DNA of 64,000 nt, from assembly GCF_003075075.1 (NCBI RefSeq), contig NZ_QCYM01000009.1:1-64000 (forward strand), read 5' to 3'. Of this stretch, positions 43,737 to 53,133 are shown piece after piece. The notes below the pieces were generated by a model that was given only the letters and a program-made list of their open reading frames with translations, had not been told where the DNA came from and made no database searches. The translations under genes were made by a program, and so were the position numbers. Position 1 is the stretch's first letter. Each line of letters begins with the position of its first letter. This DNA comes from Labrenzia sp. 011 (GTDB lineage: Bacteria > Pseudomonadota > Alphaproteobacteria > Rhizobiales > Stappiaceae).

Positions 43737-44252
43737 ATGATCCGGCCAGATATGACGACTGACATGCCGACCCGCTGCGCCCTCGGGCTCGGGTCCAATC
43801 TCGGCGATCCCAAGGCCAATGTGGACGAGGCCGTCCGCCGGCTGGAGCTGACGGAAGGGGTGACGCTGGTGGCGCGCTCTTCCGACTACAGGACGCCGCC
43901 CTGGGGGCCGGTGAAACAGGATGATTTCCGCAACATCTGTGTTGTGCTGGACACGACCCTGAGCCCGCGGGATCTGCTGAAACGCTGCCTGGCCATCGAG
44001 ATCGAACTGGGCCGCGTGCGCGCAGAGCGCTGGGGGCCGCGGACGATCGATATCGACGTGTTGATCTACGGCATGGAACGGATCGCGGAATCCGATCTCG
44101 AGATCCCGCATCCGCGCATGGGCGACCGGGCCTTCGTGCTGATCCCGCTGGCCGAAATCTGGCCGGATGCGCCGCTCGCGGATGGCCGCACGGCGGCCGA
44201 GGCTCTGGAGAGCTGTCCGGATCAGGAAGGCGTGGTCAAGCTGGACGGGTAG
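43737..44252 (+). CDS. folK: 2-amino-4-hydroxy-6-hydroxymethyldihydropteridine pyrophosphokinase
   Basis: 171 aa. ALGLGSNLGDPKANVDEAV at about 15-33, TPPWGPVKQDDFRNICV, and the signature RWGPRTIDIDVLIYG near 100. It pyrophosphorylates the pterin that FolP then uses. Its ATG follows the folP stop with no gap. The folB gene often found between them in rhizobia is absent here. Confidence 0.95.
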   Translation: MIRPDMTTDMPTRCALGLGSNLGDPKANVDEAVRRLELTEGVTLVARSSDYRTPPWGPVKQDDFRNICVVLDTTLSPRDLLKRCLAIEIELGRVRAERWGPRTIDIDVLIYGMERIAESDLEIPHPRMGDRAFVLIPLAEIWPDAPLADGRTAAEALESCPDQEGVVKLDG

Positions 44253-44363
44253 GTTGTCCTGCCCGGCCGAATGAAGCGGCGCCAGAGGGCGATGGTTGCC
44301 CGGTCCTTCACGGTTCTGAAACGGTCTCGGGTCAAGATCCGTTCGTGATCCACCGGGGTTTTC

Positions 44364-45623
44364 ATGAACGAGATCAGAAAATTCTATTTGAAAATGCTGA
44401 AGTCCGACGAACTGAACAGCAGTTTCGGCGGGCCTCTTTTCGTGGCCATGCTGATTGCCGCCTCGCTCTTGCTGGCGGCGACCTGGATCAGCTCCGACAT
44501 CGGCTTGCTGGAATTCGGCGCAAGCCCGGCTGTGGCCCAGCATGAAGACTTCGCCGCTTTCTATCGTGGCGGCGAAATGGCGGCGCAGGGCAGGGCGGCC
44601 GAAGTCTATGACTATTACCGGTTCACCGAAGGTCTTTCGCCCGAGAACCAGAGTCTGCTGTTTCTCAATCCTCCCCATGCCCTGCTGTTCTATGAGCTGC
44701 TGGCAAAGATGAGCTATCCGACGGCGCGGGGGGTCATTCTGGCTTCCAGTATCCTCTGCCTTTTCCTGTCGGTCGGCATGATCCGTTTGCCGGCGGGGTT
44801 CTGGCCTTATGTCTTCGTGGCGCTTTCGGCGGGTACGCTCTATTCCCTGCAATTGCTGCAGCTCGCCCCGATCACCACGTTTCTGCTGTTGTTTGCGCTG
44901 TTGTTCAGTCACCGGAAACCGGTGCTCAGCGGGCTTGCCCTGTGCGTTCTGACCATAAAGCCGCAATATGGACTCCTGGTTCCGGTCTACCTGCTGGCAA
45001 TGAGGGACTGGCGCGCCTTCGGAGTTGCTGCCTGCGGAACCCTCGTTCTGATCGCCGCATCCATCGGTCTTTACGGCGTTTCCGTCTGGCAGGCGTTTTT
45101 CGCATCGATGACCGGCGGCGTGCATTCAATCCAGTTTGAGATTTCGCATAACATGATGGTTACCATCGGCCAGTCGATGGGCAAGATCGGCGCCGGAGCC
45201 GATCTGAAGATGGTCGCGCAGCTCGTCTGCATCCTGGTTTTCGGACTGGTCGTCTGGGGCTGCGCCCGCCATTGGAAAAGAGATGCTGCCGCGGCGCTTT
45301 CCATGCTCGCGATGAGTCTGGCGGCGCCGTCTTTCCTTTTCTACGATTGGCTGATGTATGCGATGGCGCTTCTCCTGCTGCTCAAGCTGTCTCCAAAATG
45401 GCCGCTGTCGCTGCAGGCGATCGCGGGGCTGCTCTGGATCGCTCCTGTCGTGCACGATGTCCTGAATGTCTATGCCGCCGATGCCGCGTTCTATTTCTCG
45501 AGTTTCATTCCGGTGATTGCCATTGCCGTTCTGGTCCATGCGGCCCTTACATTCTCACGACAGGAAGGTGCGGCCGGTCGGTTTCTGGAGCTGCATGAAA
45601 GGCGTGGAGAGGTGCCCGGGTGA
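44364..45623 (+). CDS. Polytopic membrane protein, GT87/DUF2029-like
   Basis: 419 aa with about 10 hydrophobic segments. An extracytoplasmic loop after the first segment contains HEDFAAFYRGGEMAAQGRAAEVYD, in which the acidic DF pair resembles the catalytic region of polyprenol-dependent GT-C glycosyltransferases (GT87). NPPHALLFYELL, then LTIKPQYGLLVP, are also typical. It may transfer a sugar to an envelope glycan. Family assignment is by pattern only. Confidence 0.72.
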   Translation: MNEIRKFYLKMLKSDELNSSFGGPLFVAMLIAASLLLAATWISSDIGLLEFGASPAVAQHEDFAAFYRGGEMAAQGRAAEVYDYYRFTEGLSPENQSLLFLNPPHALLFYELLAKMSYPTARGVILASSILCLFLSVGMIRLPAGFWPYVFVALSAGTLYSLQLLQLAPITTFLLLFALLFSHRKPVLSGLALCVLTIKPQYGLLVPVYLLAMRDWRAFGVAACGTLVLIAASIGLYGVSVWQAFFASMTGGVHSIQFEISHNMMVTIGQSMGKIGAGADLKMVAQLVCILVFGLVVWGCARHWKRDAAAALSMLAMSLAAPSFLFYDWLMYAMALLLLLKLSPKWPLSLQAIAGLLWIAPVVHDVLNVYAADAAFYFSSFIPVIAIAVLVHAALTFSRQEGAAGRFLELHERRGEVPG

Positions 45624-45689
45624 GATCGGGTGCTGCCGGCATTCCGGTGACGGCAATATTGCGGCCCTGTCCGGGGCCGCAGTCGCTGT

Positions 45690-46373
45690 TTACAGCCCGA
45701 TAAAACTGTCCATGTGAAACCGCGCGGTGGCCGGGTCCTGGCGATGGGGCGTTCCGACGGGGCAGGCCCGGCGGGCCAGGCATCCGGACCAGCAGTCGAG
45801 GGCGCGGCTCCGCGCCAGATGATCCCGGCATCGGGGAACGTCGTAGCCGCCGGTCAGCGACAGGGCGTTCGCGGGACAGGCGGCAATGCACGGCTTGTCC
45901 AGGCAGGTATCGCAGGGGCCGGACCGCTCCGCAGCAGGTGGCGTATCCAGGGGCTGTGAGCTCAGGAAGACGGCCCGGAAACCGGCCCAGGGTCCGAAGA
46001 CCTGATGGGCCAGAACGCCCATCGGGCTTTGGGAAAAGCCGCCGCAGGCCTGCGCCCATTTCTGGAAGGGATGATAGGGCGGTCCCTGAAAGGGAAAGAG
46101 AGGCTCGCAGGCGTGCTTGCGGGCAAGTACGCCGAGAACCCGTGCCGTGTAGCGGTCAAGCGGATCGTCGGCGCCGTCCGCCCACTCCGGGCTCTCCACC
46201 AGACACGGCCAGATCGACGGTCCGGTGCTACCGATGAGCAGCAGGGTTTGCGGCCGGGTGCCTCCGGATAGCGCGGGTACGTCACTGTCTTTGCCGGGGG
46301 AGAACCCGCCCAGACACAGAAAACCGGCGGCGGCGAGATCCTTTTCGAGCTCCGCTGCCGCCGGTCCGTTCAT
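45690..46373 (-). CDS. 4Fe-4S-type protein resembling the ferredoxin part of QueG-like proteins
   Basis: 227 aa. The cysteine cluster CDTCLDKPCIAACPANAL (about 151-168) and downstream CRDH, CWSGC and CPVG can hold one or two Fe-S clusters. The N-terminal 140 residues (LLLIGSTGPSIWP, DPLDRYTARVLG, PFQGPPYHPFQKWA) are conserved-looking without a known fold. It has no signal peptide. It is 11 bp downstream of argG on the same strand. Function is unknown; an electron-transfer or reductase role is likely. Confidence 0.75.
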   Translation of the reverse strand: MNGPAAAELEKDLAAAGFLCLGGFSPGKDSDVPALSGGTRPQTLLLIGSTGPSIWPCLVESPEWADGADDPLDRYTARVLGVLARKHACEPLFPFQGPPYHPFQKWAQACGGFSQSPMGVLAHQVFGPWAGFRAVFLSSQPLDTPPAAERSGPCDTCLDKPCIAACPANALSLTGGYDVPRCRDHLARSRALDCWSGCLARRACPVGTPHRQDPATARFHMDSFIGL

Positions 46374-46384
46374 GCCGGCACCGC

Positions 46385-47605
46385 TCAGCCGAGCCTGTCG
46401 CGCTTGGCCAGCGTGCGCAGGCGCAGGGCGTTCAGCTTGATGAAGCCGGCCGCGTCCTTCTGGTCATAGGCGCCCTGGTCGTCCTCGAAGGTGACCAGTT
46501 CTTCGGAATAGAGCGAATAGGGCGAAGAGCGGCCGGTCAGGATCACGTTGCCCTTGTAGAGCTTCAGCGTGACCGTTCCGGTGACATGTTCCTGACTCTT
46601 GTCGATCAGCGCCTGCAGCATTTCACGCTCGGGCGAGAACCAGAAGCCGTTGTAGATCAGCTCCGCGTAGCGCGGCATCAGATCGTCCTTCAGATGCGCG
46701 GCGCCGCGGTCGAGGGTGATGGATTCCATTCCGCGGTGCGCGGTCAGAAGGATGGTGCCACCCGGTGTCTCGTAGACGCCGCGGCTTTTCATGCCGACGA
46801 AGCGGTTTTCCACCAGATCCAGACGGCCGATGCCGTTGTCGCGGCCATAATCGTTCAATTTGGCGAACAGCGTTGCCGGAGACATCTTCTCGCCGTTCAG
46901 GGACACCGCATCGCCCTTTTCGAAGCCGATCTCGATCTCGGTGACCACATCGGGGGCTTCTGTCGGATCGACCGTGCGCTGGTAGACATAGGCCGGGGCT
47001 TCCTCCGCCGGGTCTTCCAGCACCTTGCCTTCGGAGGAGGAGTGCAGCATGTTCGCATCGACGGAGAAGGGCGCCTCGCCGAGCTTGTCCTTGGGCACCG
47101 GGATCTGGTGCTTTTCGGCAAAATCGAGCAGATCTGTGCGGGACTTGAAGCTCCAGTCGCGCCAGGGGGCGATCACCTTGATGTCCGGATTGAGCGCATA
47201 GGCGGAGAGCTCGAAGCGGACCTGGTCGTTGCCCTTGCCGGTTGCCCCGTGCGCGATGGCATCGGCGCCGGTTTCCTCGGCGATCTCGATCAGCCGCTTG
47301 GAAATCAGCGGACGGGCGATGGAGGTGCCGAGCAGGTAGACACCTTCATAAACCGCGTTGGCGCGGAACATGGGGAAGACGAAGTCGCGGATGAATTCCT
47401 CGCGCAGGTCATCGACATAGATTTCCTTGATGCCGAGCATTTCGGCCTTGCGGCGTGCCGGTTCCAGTTCCTCGCCCTGACCGAGGTCCGCGGTGAAGGT
47501 CACCACTTCGCAGCCGAGCTCGGTCTGCAGCCATTTCAGGATAATGGAGGTGTCGAGGCCGCCGGAATAGGCCAGTACGACTTTCTTGATGTCACCATGC
47601 GCCAT
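46385..47605 (-). CDS. argG: Argininosuccinate synthase
   Basis: 406 aa. The ATP pyrophosphatase P-loop [17 protein letters not shown] starts at residue 9; [14 protein letters not shown] (about 117), APWRDW and [13 protein letters not shown] near the C-terminus are family motifs. It condenses citrulline with aspartate in arginine synthesis. ATG 47605 fits the conserved N-terminus; an ATG 66 bp upstream would add an unlikely basic leader. The 322-bp gap upstream (47606-47927) holds no gene. Confidence 0.96.
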   Translation of the reverse strand: MAHGDIKKVVLAYSGGLDTSIILKWLQTELGCEVVTFTADLGQGEELEPARRKAEMLGIKEIYVDDLREEFIRDFVFPMFRANAVYEGVYLLGTSIARPLISKRLIEIAEETGADAIAHGATGKGNDQVRFELSAYALNPDIKVIAPWRDWSFKSRTDLLDFAEKHQIPVPKDKLGEAPFSVDANMLHSSSEGKVLEDPAEEAPAYVYQRTVDPTEAPDVVTEIEIGFEKGDAVSLNGEKMSPATLFAKLNDYGRDNGIGRLDLVENRFVGMKSRGVYETPGGTILLTAHRGMESITLDRGAAHLKDDLMPRYAELIYNGFWFSPEREMLQALIDKSQEHVTGTVTLKLYKGNVILTGRSSPYSLYSEELVTFEDDQGAYDQKDAAGFIKLNALRLRTLAKRDRLG

Positions 47606-47927
47606 AGAGGGAAGGTCCAGTCTGCTGTTCCGGGGCGGCAGGGTGGGGAAATTGCGCCGAAATCCGGTCAAGTTCCATGTCCTGGGCAGCTCCCGGGCGG
47701 TTTGACCGCGCGGTTGAAAATTTGCGGCAATTTAGCCGGTTCTCTTCCCGGCGCAAGCCCTTGCGGGCCCGCCTGCGTGCATTTGCCGTCGGCATGGCCG
47801 GTCCGCAGGCAGATCGGCCGGAGTTTCAGTCCGCCGGAAGGCGGTCTGCGGGGCATGCTCATGGAAAACAGCGTCACCGCCGCGGGTCACCCGGAGGGTC
47901 GTCCGGTCCGATCGATGTTCGCCGGTT

Positions 47928-48536
47928 TCACTGCGACCGGTCCGCTTCCTTGCCGTATTTCGCCAGGAACATGTCCACGCTCTCGGTGATGATCTTGTCG
48001 ACCTCCTCGCGGTCAGGAACCCGGGCGGCGTAGAGATTCGGGAAAAATCCGCGGGACTTGATCAGGCCGAGGAACTGTTTTGCCGCGACGGCCGGATCGT
48101 CCACGGACAGCCGGCCTTCCTCGGTTGCCCGCTTCAGAACGGCTTCGAAATCGGACTGAAGGGTCATGCGATCGTCCATGTCCGCTGCCAGGGCAGGGTC
48201 GCGGATCGTCTCGCTCATCACCATGCGGGCAAGGTTCATGAAGCAGGGATTGATCAGCAGCGCGCCTTCCGCCCAGCCCAGCTCGATCAGCATGTCGCGG
48301 ACCGGCTTCGTGTTGTCGTAGGGAATCTCCAGGGCGGAGTTCACCTGATCGACGAGAAACTGGTTGATCTCGTGGAAGAGCACTTCCTTGCTCTCGAAGT
48401 GGTTGTAGACCGTCCGCTTGGAGACCTGTGCCCGTTCGGAGATCCGGTCCATGCTTGCGCCGGCATAGCCCTTGTCCTGAAATTCCGCGATCGCGGCTTC
48501 AATGATCTGCTTTTTTTTCCGGTCTGATACGGACAT
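47928..48536 (-). CDS. TetR family transcriptional regulator
   Basis: 202 aa. N-terminal HTH: IIEAAIAEFQDKGYAGASMD, then RISERAQVSKRTVYNHFESKE (about 11-51). A C-terminal TetR_C-like ligand domain follows. It is divergent from the molybdenum hydroxylase genes with two overlapping palindromes in the 180-bp gap, so it probably represses them and itself. Confidence 0.92.
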   Translation of the reverse strand: MSVSDRKKKQIIEAAIAEFQDKGYAGASMDRISERAQVSKRTVYNHFESKEVLFHEINQFLVDQVNSALEIPYDNTKPVRDMLIELGWAEGALLINPCFMNLARMVMSETIRDPALAADMDDRMTLQSDFEAVLKRATEEGRLSVDDPAVAAKQFLGLIKSRGFFPNLYAARVPDREEVDKIITESVDMFLAKYGKEADRSQ

Positions 48537-48615
48537 GCCTGTTGCGAGTTCTCCGCTTGCAGAATTTTGTCGGGGGACGGCTCCCGCTCCCTTTCATCCC
48601 AAAAATCGAGTCCTG

Positions 48616-48675
48616 TGTAAACTAGGGCGTTTACAGATGCGCAGCCGATAAGTATACTACACGGTATAGTTTACA
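48616..48675. promoter_or_regulatory. TetR operator region between divergent tetR and iorAB-like genes
   Basis: TGTAAAC (48616-48622) and GTTTACA (48629-48635) form a perfect 7-bp inverted repeat with a 6-nt spacer. A third half-site TAGTTTACA (48667-48675) is the exact complement of TGTAAACTA (48616-48624), next to AGTATAC...GTATAGT. Two dimers could bind across both promoters. Confidence 0.6.
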
Positions 48676-48716
48676 TCCTTTAGCCAGATCAGGCCAGCCA
48701 AAGGAGATGTCTTCAG

Positions 48717-49178
48717 ATGTCCATTACACTTTCAATCAACGGGGAAAAGCGCGCGCTCGACGCGGATCCCGACAGCCCGCTACTGTGGGCGCTGCGCGAC
48801 GAACTCAAGCTGACCGGAACGAAGTTCGGTTGCGGCATTGCCTCCTGCGGGGCCTGCACCGTCCATCTGGACGGAATGCCGATCCGGTCCTGCCAGACCA
48901 TGGTGGGAGACGTCGAAGGGGCGGAAATCACCACGATCGAAGGGATCAACGGCAAGGCCGCGCAAGCGGTCGAGGCCGCCTGGCAGGAACTGGAGGTTCC
49001 GCAGTGCGGCTACTGTCAGTCCGGCCAGATCATGGCCGCCGCCGCGCTTCTGGCCGATACGCCGAAGCCGACGGACGATGACATCGACGCGGCGATGGAC
49101 GGCAATGTCTGCCGCTGCGCCACCTATGCCCGTATCCGCAAGGCGATCCACCTTGCATCCGACAAGATGGAGGCCTGA
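48717..49178 (+). CDS. Molybdenum hydroxylase 2Fe-2S subunit (IorA-like)
   Basis: 153 aa. Plant-type 2Fe-2S ligands in [12 protein letters not shown] (about 40-51) and the second cluster in CGYCQSGQ (about 100) and [13 protein letters not shown] (about 132). Length and motifs match the small subunit of isoquinoline 1-oxidoreductase-type enzymes. It pairs with the large subunit encoded 3 bp downstream. Confidence 0.93.
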   Translation: MSITLSINGEKRALDADPDSPLLWALRDELKLTGTKFGCGIASCGACTVHLDGMPIRSCQTMVGDVEGAEITTIEGINGKAAQAVEAAWQELEVPQCGYCQSGQIMAAAALLADTPKPTDDDIDAAMDGNVCRCATYARIRKAIHLASDKMEA

Positions 49179-49181
49179 GCC

Positions 49182-51368
49182 ATGTTGCATCTCCTGCAAA
49201 AGCCTCTTGCGGCCGCGCAACCGAGTCGCCGGACCTTTCTTAAGGCGTCGGCGGGCGCCATTGGCGGGCTCGTTCTGGCAATGAACCTGCCGCGATCCGC
49301 CGCCTCGGCGGCAGAAGGCGAATTCATCCAGCCGTTCGTGCATATCCGTCCGGACAACACCGTGGTGGTGCTGTCCAAGCATCTGGACAAGGGGCAGGGG
49401 ACGGCCTCCGGCCTCGCGACGCTGGTTGCCGACGAACTCGATGCGGCGCACGACCAGGTCACGGTCGAATTCGCGCCATCCGATCCGCAGGTCTATGCCA
49501 ACTCGCTCTTCGGTGTGCAGGGCACGGGCGGCTCCACGGCCATGGCCAATTCCTTCATGCAGTATCGCCAGGCCGGTGCGGCGGCAAAAGCCATGATCGT
49601 GGCTGCCGCCGCAAAGGCGTGGGGCGTTCCTGTCGGTGAGATCACCGTCTCCAAGGGTGTCGTCTCGCACGGGTCGGGCGACTCCGCGACGCTGGGCGCG
49701 CTGGCGGGCCTTGCCGCCGCTGAGGAGGTTCCGGCCGAGCCGGTGCTGAAGACGCCGGACCAGTGGGTCTATATCGGCAAGTCCTTTCCGCGCCTTGACG
49801 TGAAGAACAAGTCCGCCGGCGCGCCGAACACCTACACGATGGATTTTCAGCGGGACGGTCTTCTGGTGGCGACGGTCGCCAGGGCGCCGCGCTTCGGCGG
49901 CAAGGTCAAGTCGTTCGATGCGGGGGAAGCGATGAAGGTTCCCGGTGTCGTCAGGGTGCTGCAGATCCCGAACGGCGTCGCCGTCGTCGCCGAAAGCACA
50001 TGGCCGGCGATCAGGGGCCGGTCCCTGCTGGAAATCGAGTGGGACGACAGCGCGGCCGAGACCCGGTCGAGCGATGCCATGATCGCCGAACTCAAGGAGA
50101 TGACGGTCTCGCCGCCGGTGAAGGTGCGCGAGGACGGCGATGTCGCCGCGGCGCTGGAGGCCTCGGCGAAAGTGATTGAGGCCGACTACGACTTTCCGTT
50201 GCTGGCCCATGGCGCGATGGAGCCGCTCGATATTGCCATGATGTTCGACGGAGAGACCGCGGAATTCTGGTTCGGATCCCAGATCCAGACCATCGACCAC
50301 AACGTGGCGGCGGCCGTGCTTGGCATCCCCTTCCAGAACGTGAAGATCAACACGCTCTGGGCCGGCGGCTCCTTCGGCCGGCGTGCCCAGGCGGACGCCC
50401 ATCCGGTCGCGGAAATCGCAACACTGGGCAAAGCCATGCAGGCGGCCGGCATGGCGCCCGCGCCTGTGAAGATCGTCTGGACCCGTGAAGACGACATGAC
50501 GGGTGGATATTACCGGCCCATGTCGGCGCACCGGATCAGGGTGGGCCTTGATGCGGCGGGCAACGTCACGGCGTTCCAGTACAACATCGCGGCCAAATCG
50601 ATCGTCAAGGGCACCGCGTTCGAAGCCGTGCTCATGAAGGACGGTGTCGATCACTCCATGACCGAGGGGGCGCATGACACCTCCTACGCCTTCCCGCTGA
50701 TGAACATGGATCTTGCCTACCAGGAAACCCAGGTTCCGGTTCTGTGGTGGCGGTCGGTTGGCCACACCCACACGGCCTACGTCATGGAAACCATGATCGA
50801 CCGGCTGGCGAAGGAAGCGGGCAAGGATCCGGTGGCCTATCGGCTGGAGTTGATCCGGGACGATCCGCGCAAGGCGCATGTCCTGAGGCTTGCCGCCGAA
50901 AAGGCCGGTTGGGATCAGCCGCTTCCCGACGGCCGTTACAGGGGCGTGGCCGTGCACAAGTCCTTCGGCTCCTATGTGGCGGAAGTGGCGGAAATCTCGT
51001 TCCGCGACGACGGGACCGTGAAGGTGGAGAAGGTGACCGCCGCGGTCGATTGCGGCACGCCGGTCAACCCGGACAACATCGTTGCCCAGGTGGAAGGCGG
51101 TATCGGTTACGGCCTGGGTGCGGTCCTGCGCAACCAGGTGACGCTGGTGGACGGGGTGGTCGAGGAAACCAATTTCGACACCTACGAACCGCTGAGGATG
51201 TCCGACATGCCGGAAGTCGAGGTGCATATCGTCGCCTCGAACGAACCGCCGACCGGCATCGGCGAGCCGGGCACACCGCCAATCGGCCCGGCCGTCGCCA
51301 ACGCCATCGCTTCGGCGAAGGGCGAATGGATCACGAGTTTGCCGTTGTCGAAGGCGGGGCTCGTGTGA
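49182..51368 (+). CDS. Molybdopterin-binding oxidoreductase large subunit (IorB-like)
   Basis: 728 aa. The N-terminal twin-arginine motif SRRTFLKAS (about 11-19) plus a hydrophobic stretch indicates Tat export of the assembled enzyme. Mo-cofactor marks: GQGTASGLATLVADEL, GTGGSTAMANSF, FGRRAQADAHPV and the late GIGEPGTPPIGPAVANA with the probable catalytic Glu (about 695). There is no FAD subunit. Such enzymes hydroxylate aldehydes or N-heterocycles and pass electrons to a c-type cytochrome; no cytochrome gene is adjacent. Confidence 0.92.
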   Translation: MLHLLQKPLAAAQPSRRTFLKASAGAIGGLVLAMNLPRSAASAAEGEFIQPFVHIRPDNTVVVLSKHLDKGQGTASGLATLVADELDAAHDQVTVEFAPSDPQVYANSLFGVQGTGGSTAMANSFMQYRQAGAAAKAMIVAAAAKAWGVPVGEITVSKGVVSHGSGDSATLGALAGLAAAEEVPAEPVLKTPDQWVYIGKSFPRLDVKNKSAGAPNTYTMDFQRDGLLVATVARAPRFGGKVKSFDAGEAMKVPGVVRVLQIPNGVAVVAESTWPAIRGRSLLEIEWDDSAAETRSSDAMIAELKEMTVSPPVKVREDGDVAAALEASAKVIEADYDFPLLAHGAMEPLDIAMMFDGETAEFWFGSQIQTIDHNVAAAVLGIPFQNVKINTLWAGGSFGRRAQADAHPVAEIATLGKAMQAAGMAPAPVKIVWTREDDMTGGYYRPMSAHRIRVGLDAAGNVTAFQYNIAAKSIVKGTAFEAVLMKDGVDHSMTEGAHDTSYAFPLMNMDLAYQETQVPVLWWRSVGHTHTAYVMETMIDRLAKEAGKDPVAYRLELIRDDPRKAHVLRLAAEKAGWDQPLPDGRYRGVAVHKSFGSYVAEVAEISFRDDGTVKVEKVTAAVDCGTPVNPDNIVAQVEGGIGYGLGAVLRNQVTLVDGVVEETNFDTYEPLRMSDMPEVEVHIVASNEPPTGIGEPGTPPIGPAVANAIASAKGEWITSLPLSKAGLV

Positions 51369-51393
51369 GTTGAAGGTCGCCTGAAACGAAAGA

Positions 51394-51419
51394 AAGGCCG
51401 TCCCCCGGGGCGGCCTTTT
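51394..51419 (+). terminator. Intrinsic terminator of the iorAB-like operon
   Basis: AAGGCCGTCCCC pairs with GGGGCGGCCTT (one G-T-type imperfection), followed by TTTTG; it begins 26 bp after the large-subunit stop. Confidence 0.75.
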
Positions 51420-51442
51420 GCGTCGCGCGCATGGATCTGGCC

Positions 51443-51506
51443 GTCCCGGCGTCAAGCCGGGACCTTTACCCTCTTCTGCTAGCAGGTCCCGGCTCGAGGC
51501 CGGGAC
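51443..51506. repeat. REP-like palindrome doublet
   Basis: Two 21-bp palindromes, 51443-51463 and 51486-51506, each with arms GTCCCGGC and GCCGGGAC around a 5-nt loop (GTCAA, TCGAG), offset by 43 bp. They lie between the convergent iorAB-like operon and rlmN. Confidence 0.75.
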
Positions 51507-51529
51507 GGCGTTCCGGATAGGCCGCGGCT

Positions 51530-52753
51530 TTAATTCTGAGCCGCCAGCGCGTCCCTGTCCTTCTTGCGCATGCGTTCCGATGCGGACTTGAGCTGGCCAC
51601 AGGCGGCGAAGATGTCGCGGCCGCGCGGGGTGCGGATGGGAGAGGCGTAGCCGGCACGGTTGACGATGTCGGCGAATTCCTCGATCCGCTCCCAGTCGGA
51701 ACATTCGTATTCCGAGCCGGGCCAGGGGTTGAAGGGGATCAGGTTGATCTTGGCCGGAATGCCCTTGAGCAGGCGGACCAGATCCAGTGCATCCCTGTTG
51801 CTGTCGTTGACGTCCTTGAGCATCACATATTCGAAGGTGATGCGCTTGGCGTTGGACAGGCCCGGATAGTTGCGGCAGGCGTCCAGCAGGGCTTCGAGAT
51901 TCCACTTCTTGTTGATCGGCACCAGCACATCGCGCAGGTCGTCGCGGACTGCATGCAGGGAAATCGCCAGCATGCAGCCGATCTCGTCACCGGTGCGGAA
52001 GATTTCCGGCACGACGCCGGAGGTCGACAGGGTGATGCGGCGCTTGGAGAGCGACAGGCCGTCGCCGTCGGAGGCGATCAGCAGTGCTTTCTTGACGTTG
52101 TCGAAATTGTAGAGCGGTTCGCCCATGCCCATCATGACGATGTTGGTGACCAGCCGTCCCTCGGAAGGGACGATGGCGCCCTGGGGCGTGTGGGCCTCCG
52201 GAAAGTCGCCGAGACGGTCCCGCGCCAGAAGGATCTGCGCGAGAATTTCCTCGGACGTCAGGTTGCGGACCATCTTCTGGGTGCCGGTGTGGCAGAAGGT
52301 GCAGGTGAGGGTGCAGCCGACCTGGGAAGAGACACACAGGGTGCCGCGGCCTTCCTCGGGAATGTAGACGGTCTCGATCTCGACCGGACGGCCGGCGCCG
52401 CGCGGGGGAAAGCGGAACAGCCACTTGCGGGTGCCGTCGACGGAAATCTGCTCGGAGACGATTTCCGGACGGGCGATGGAAAAATTCTCGGCGAGTTTCT
52501 GGCGCAGATCCTTGGCGATATTGGTCATCTGCGCGAAATCGGACACGCCGCGCACATACAGCCAGTGCCAGAGCTGGGAGGTCCGCATGCGCCATTGCTT
52601 TTCCGGCACGCCGATCGTGCCGAGCGCCTCGCCCAGTTCCTCGCGGCTGAGACCGATCAGCCCCGGCTTGTCCTCGCCAAGCAGCGGGGAGGCTGCGGCT
52701 GGAACCGTCTGCGCATTCGGATTGTCCCGCGCGATGTCGAGGGTAATCGCCAT
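51530..52753 (-). CDS. rlmN: Dual-specificity 23S rRNA/tRNA adenine-C2 methyltransferase RlmN
   Basis: 407 aa. Radical-SAM CxxxCxxC in [15 protein letters not shown] (about 142-156), [15 protein letters not shown] (about 203), the SAM-binding [11 protein letters not shown] and the methyl-carrier Cys in FAACGQL near residue 388. It methylates A2503 of 23S rRNA and A37 of some tRNAs. The ATG at 52753 drops an implausible 23-residue extension. The upstream gap 52754-53133 holds no gene that I can support. Confidence 0.95.
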   Translation of the reverse strand: MAITLDIARDNPNAQTVPAAASPLLGEDKPGLIGLSREELGEALGTIGVPEKQWRMRTSQLWHWLYVRGVSDFAQMTNIAKDLRQKLAENFSIARPEIVSEQISVDGTRKWLFRFPPRGAGRPVEIETVYIPEEGRGTLCVSSQVGCTLTCTFCHTGTQKMVRNLTSEEILAQILLARDRLGDFPEAHTPQGAIVPSEGRLVTNIVMMGMGEPLYNFDNVKKALLIASDGDGLSLSKRRITLSTSGVVPEIFRTGDEIGCMLAISLHAVRDDLRDVLVPINKKWNLEALLDACRNYPGLSNAKRITFEYVMLKDVNDSNRDALDLVRLLKGIPAKINLIPFNPWPGSEYECSDWERIEEFADIVNRAGYASPIRTPRGRDIFAACGQLKSASERMRKKDRDALAAQN

Positions 52754-53133
52754 GTCGTGATCCGTTTTTTTGTCCGGCTCTCGTCGAGGCGCATCCCGTT
52801 TCCGGACGCGGCGGCCGGGCACCTGACAAGCAGGCTGAAACCCAAGATCAACGCTCTTCCGACCGGAAACGATGGGAAGTTTGAAGGTTGATCGCTTTCA
52901 ATGTGTCGGAACATCCTGCCCACAGTCAATCGGACGCAGGAACCCCGTCCGCTTCCAAAACCACAAACGGCGGGGAAAATCAAGCTTTGCGGACTGCAGG
53001 GGTGCCATGCAGCATCCCGCGCATCAGAGCGCAAAACCCGGCCCGGTGCCGGATCCGCCCGCATTCGGATGAATGCCGGGGAACCGGACACGTCCGGCCG
53101 GGTCGGTCCCGTTCGCGAAGGGCGGCAGGCCTG

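Noticed and set aside
41367-45125. Long open minus-strand frame of over 1,200 codons opposite marR, the MFS gene, folP, folK and the GT87-like gene
   Set aside because: It is antisense to five well-supported genes, its translation is rich in Arg/Gly/His/Gln without any domain, and such frames are a normal by-product of GC-rich third positions.
48780-51905. Long minus-strand frame of over 1,000 codons opposite the molybdenum hydroxylase genes
   Set aside because: Same reason: antisense shadow of iorAB-like genes with clear cofactor motifs on the plus strand.
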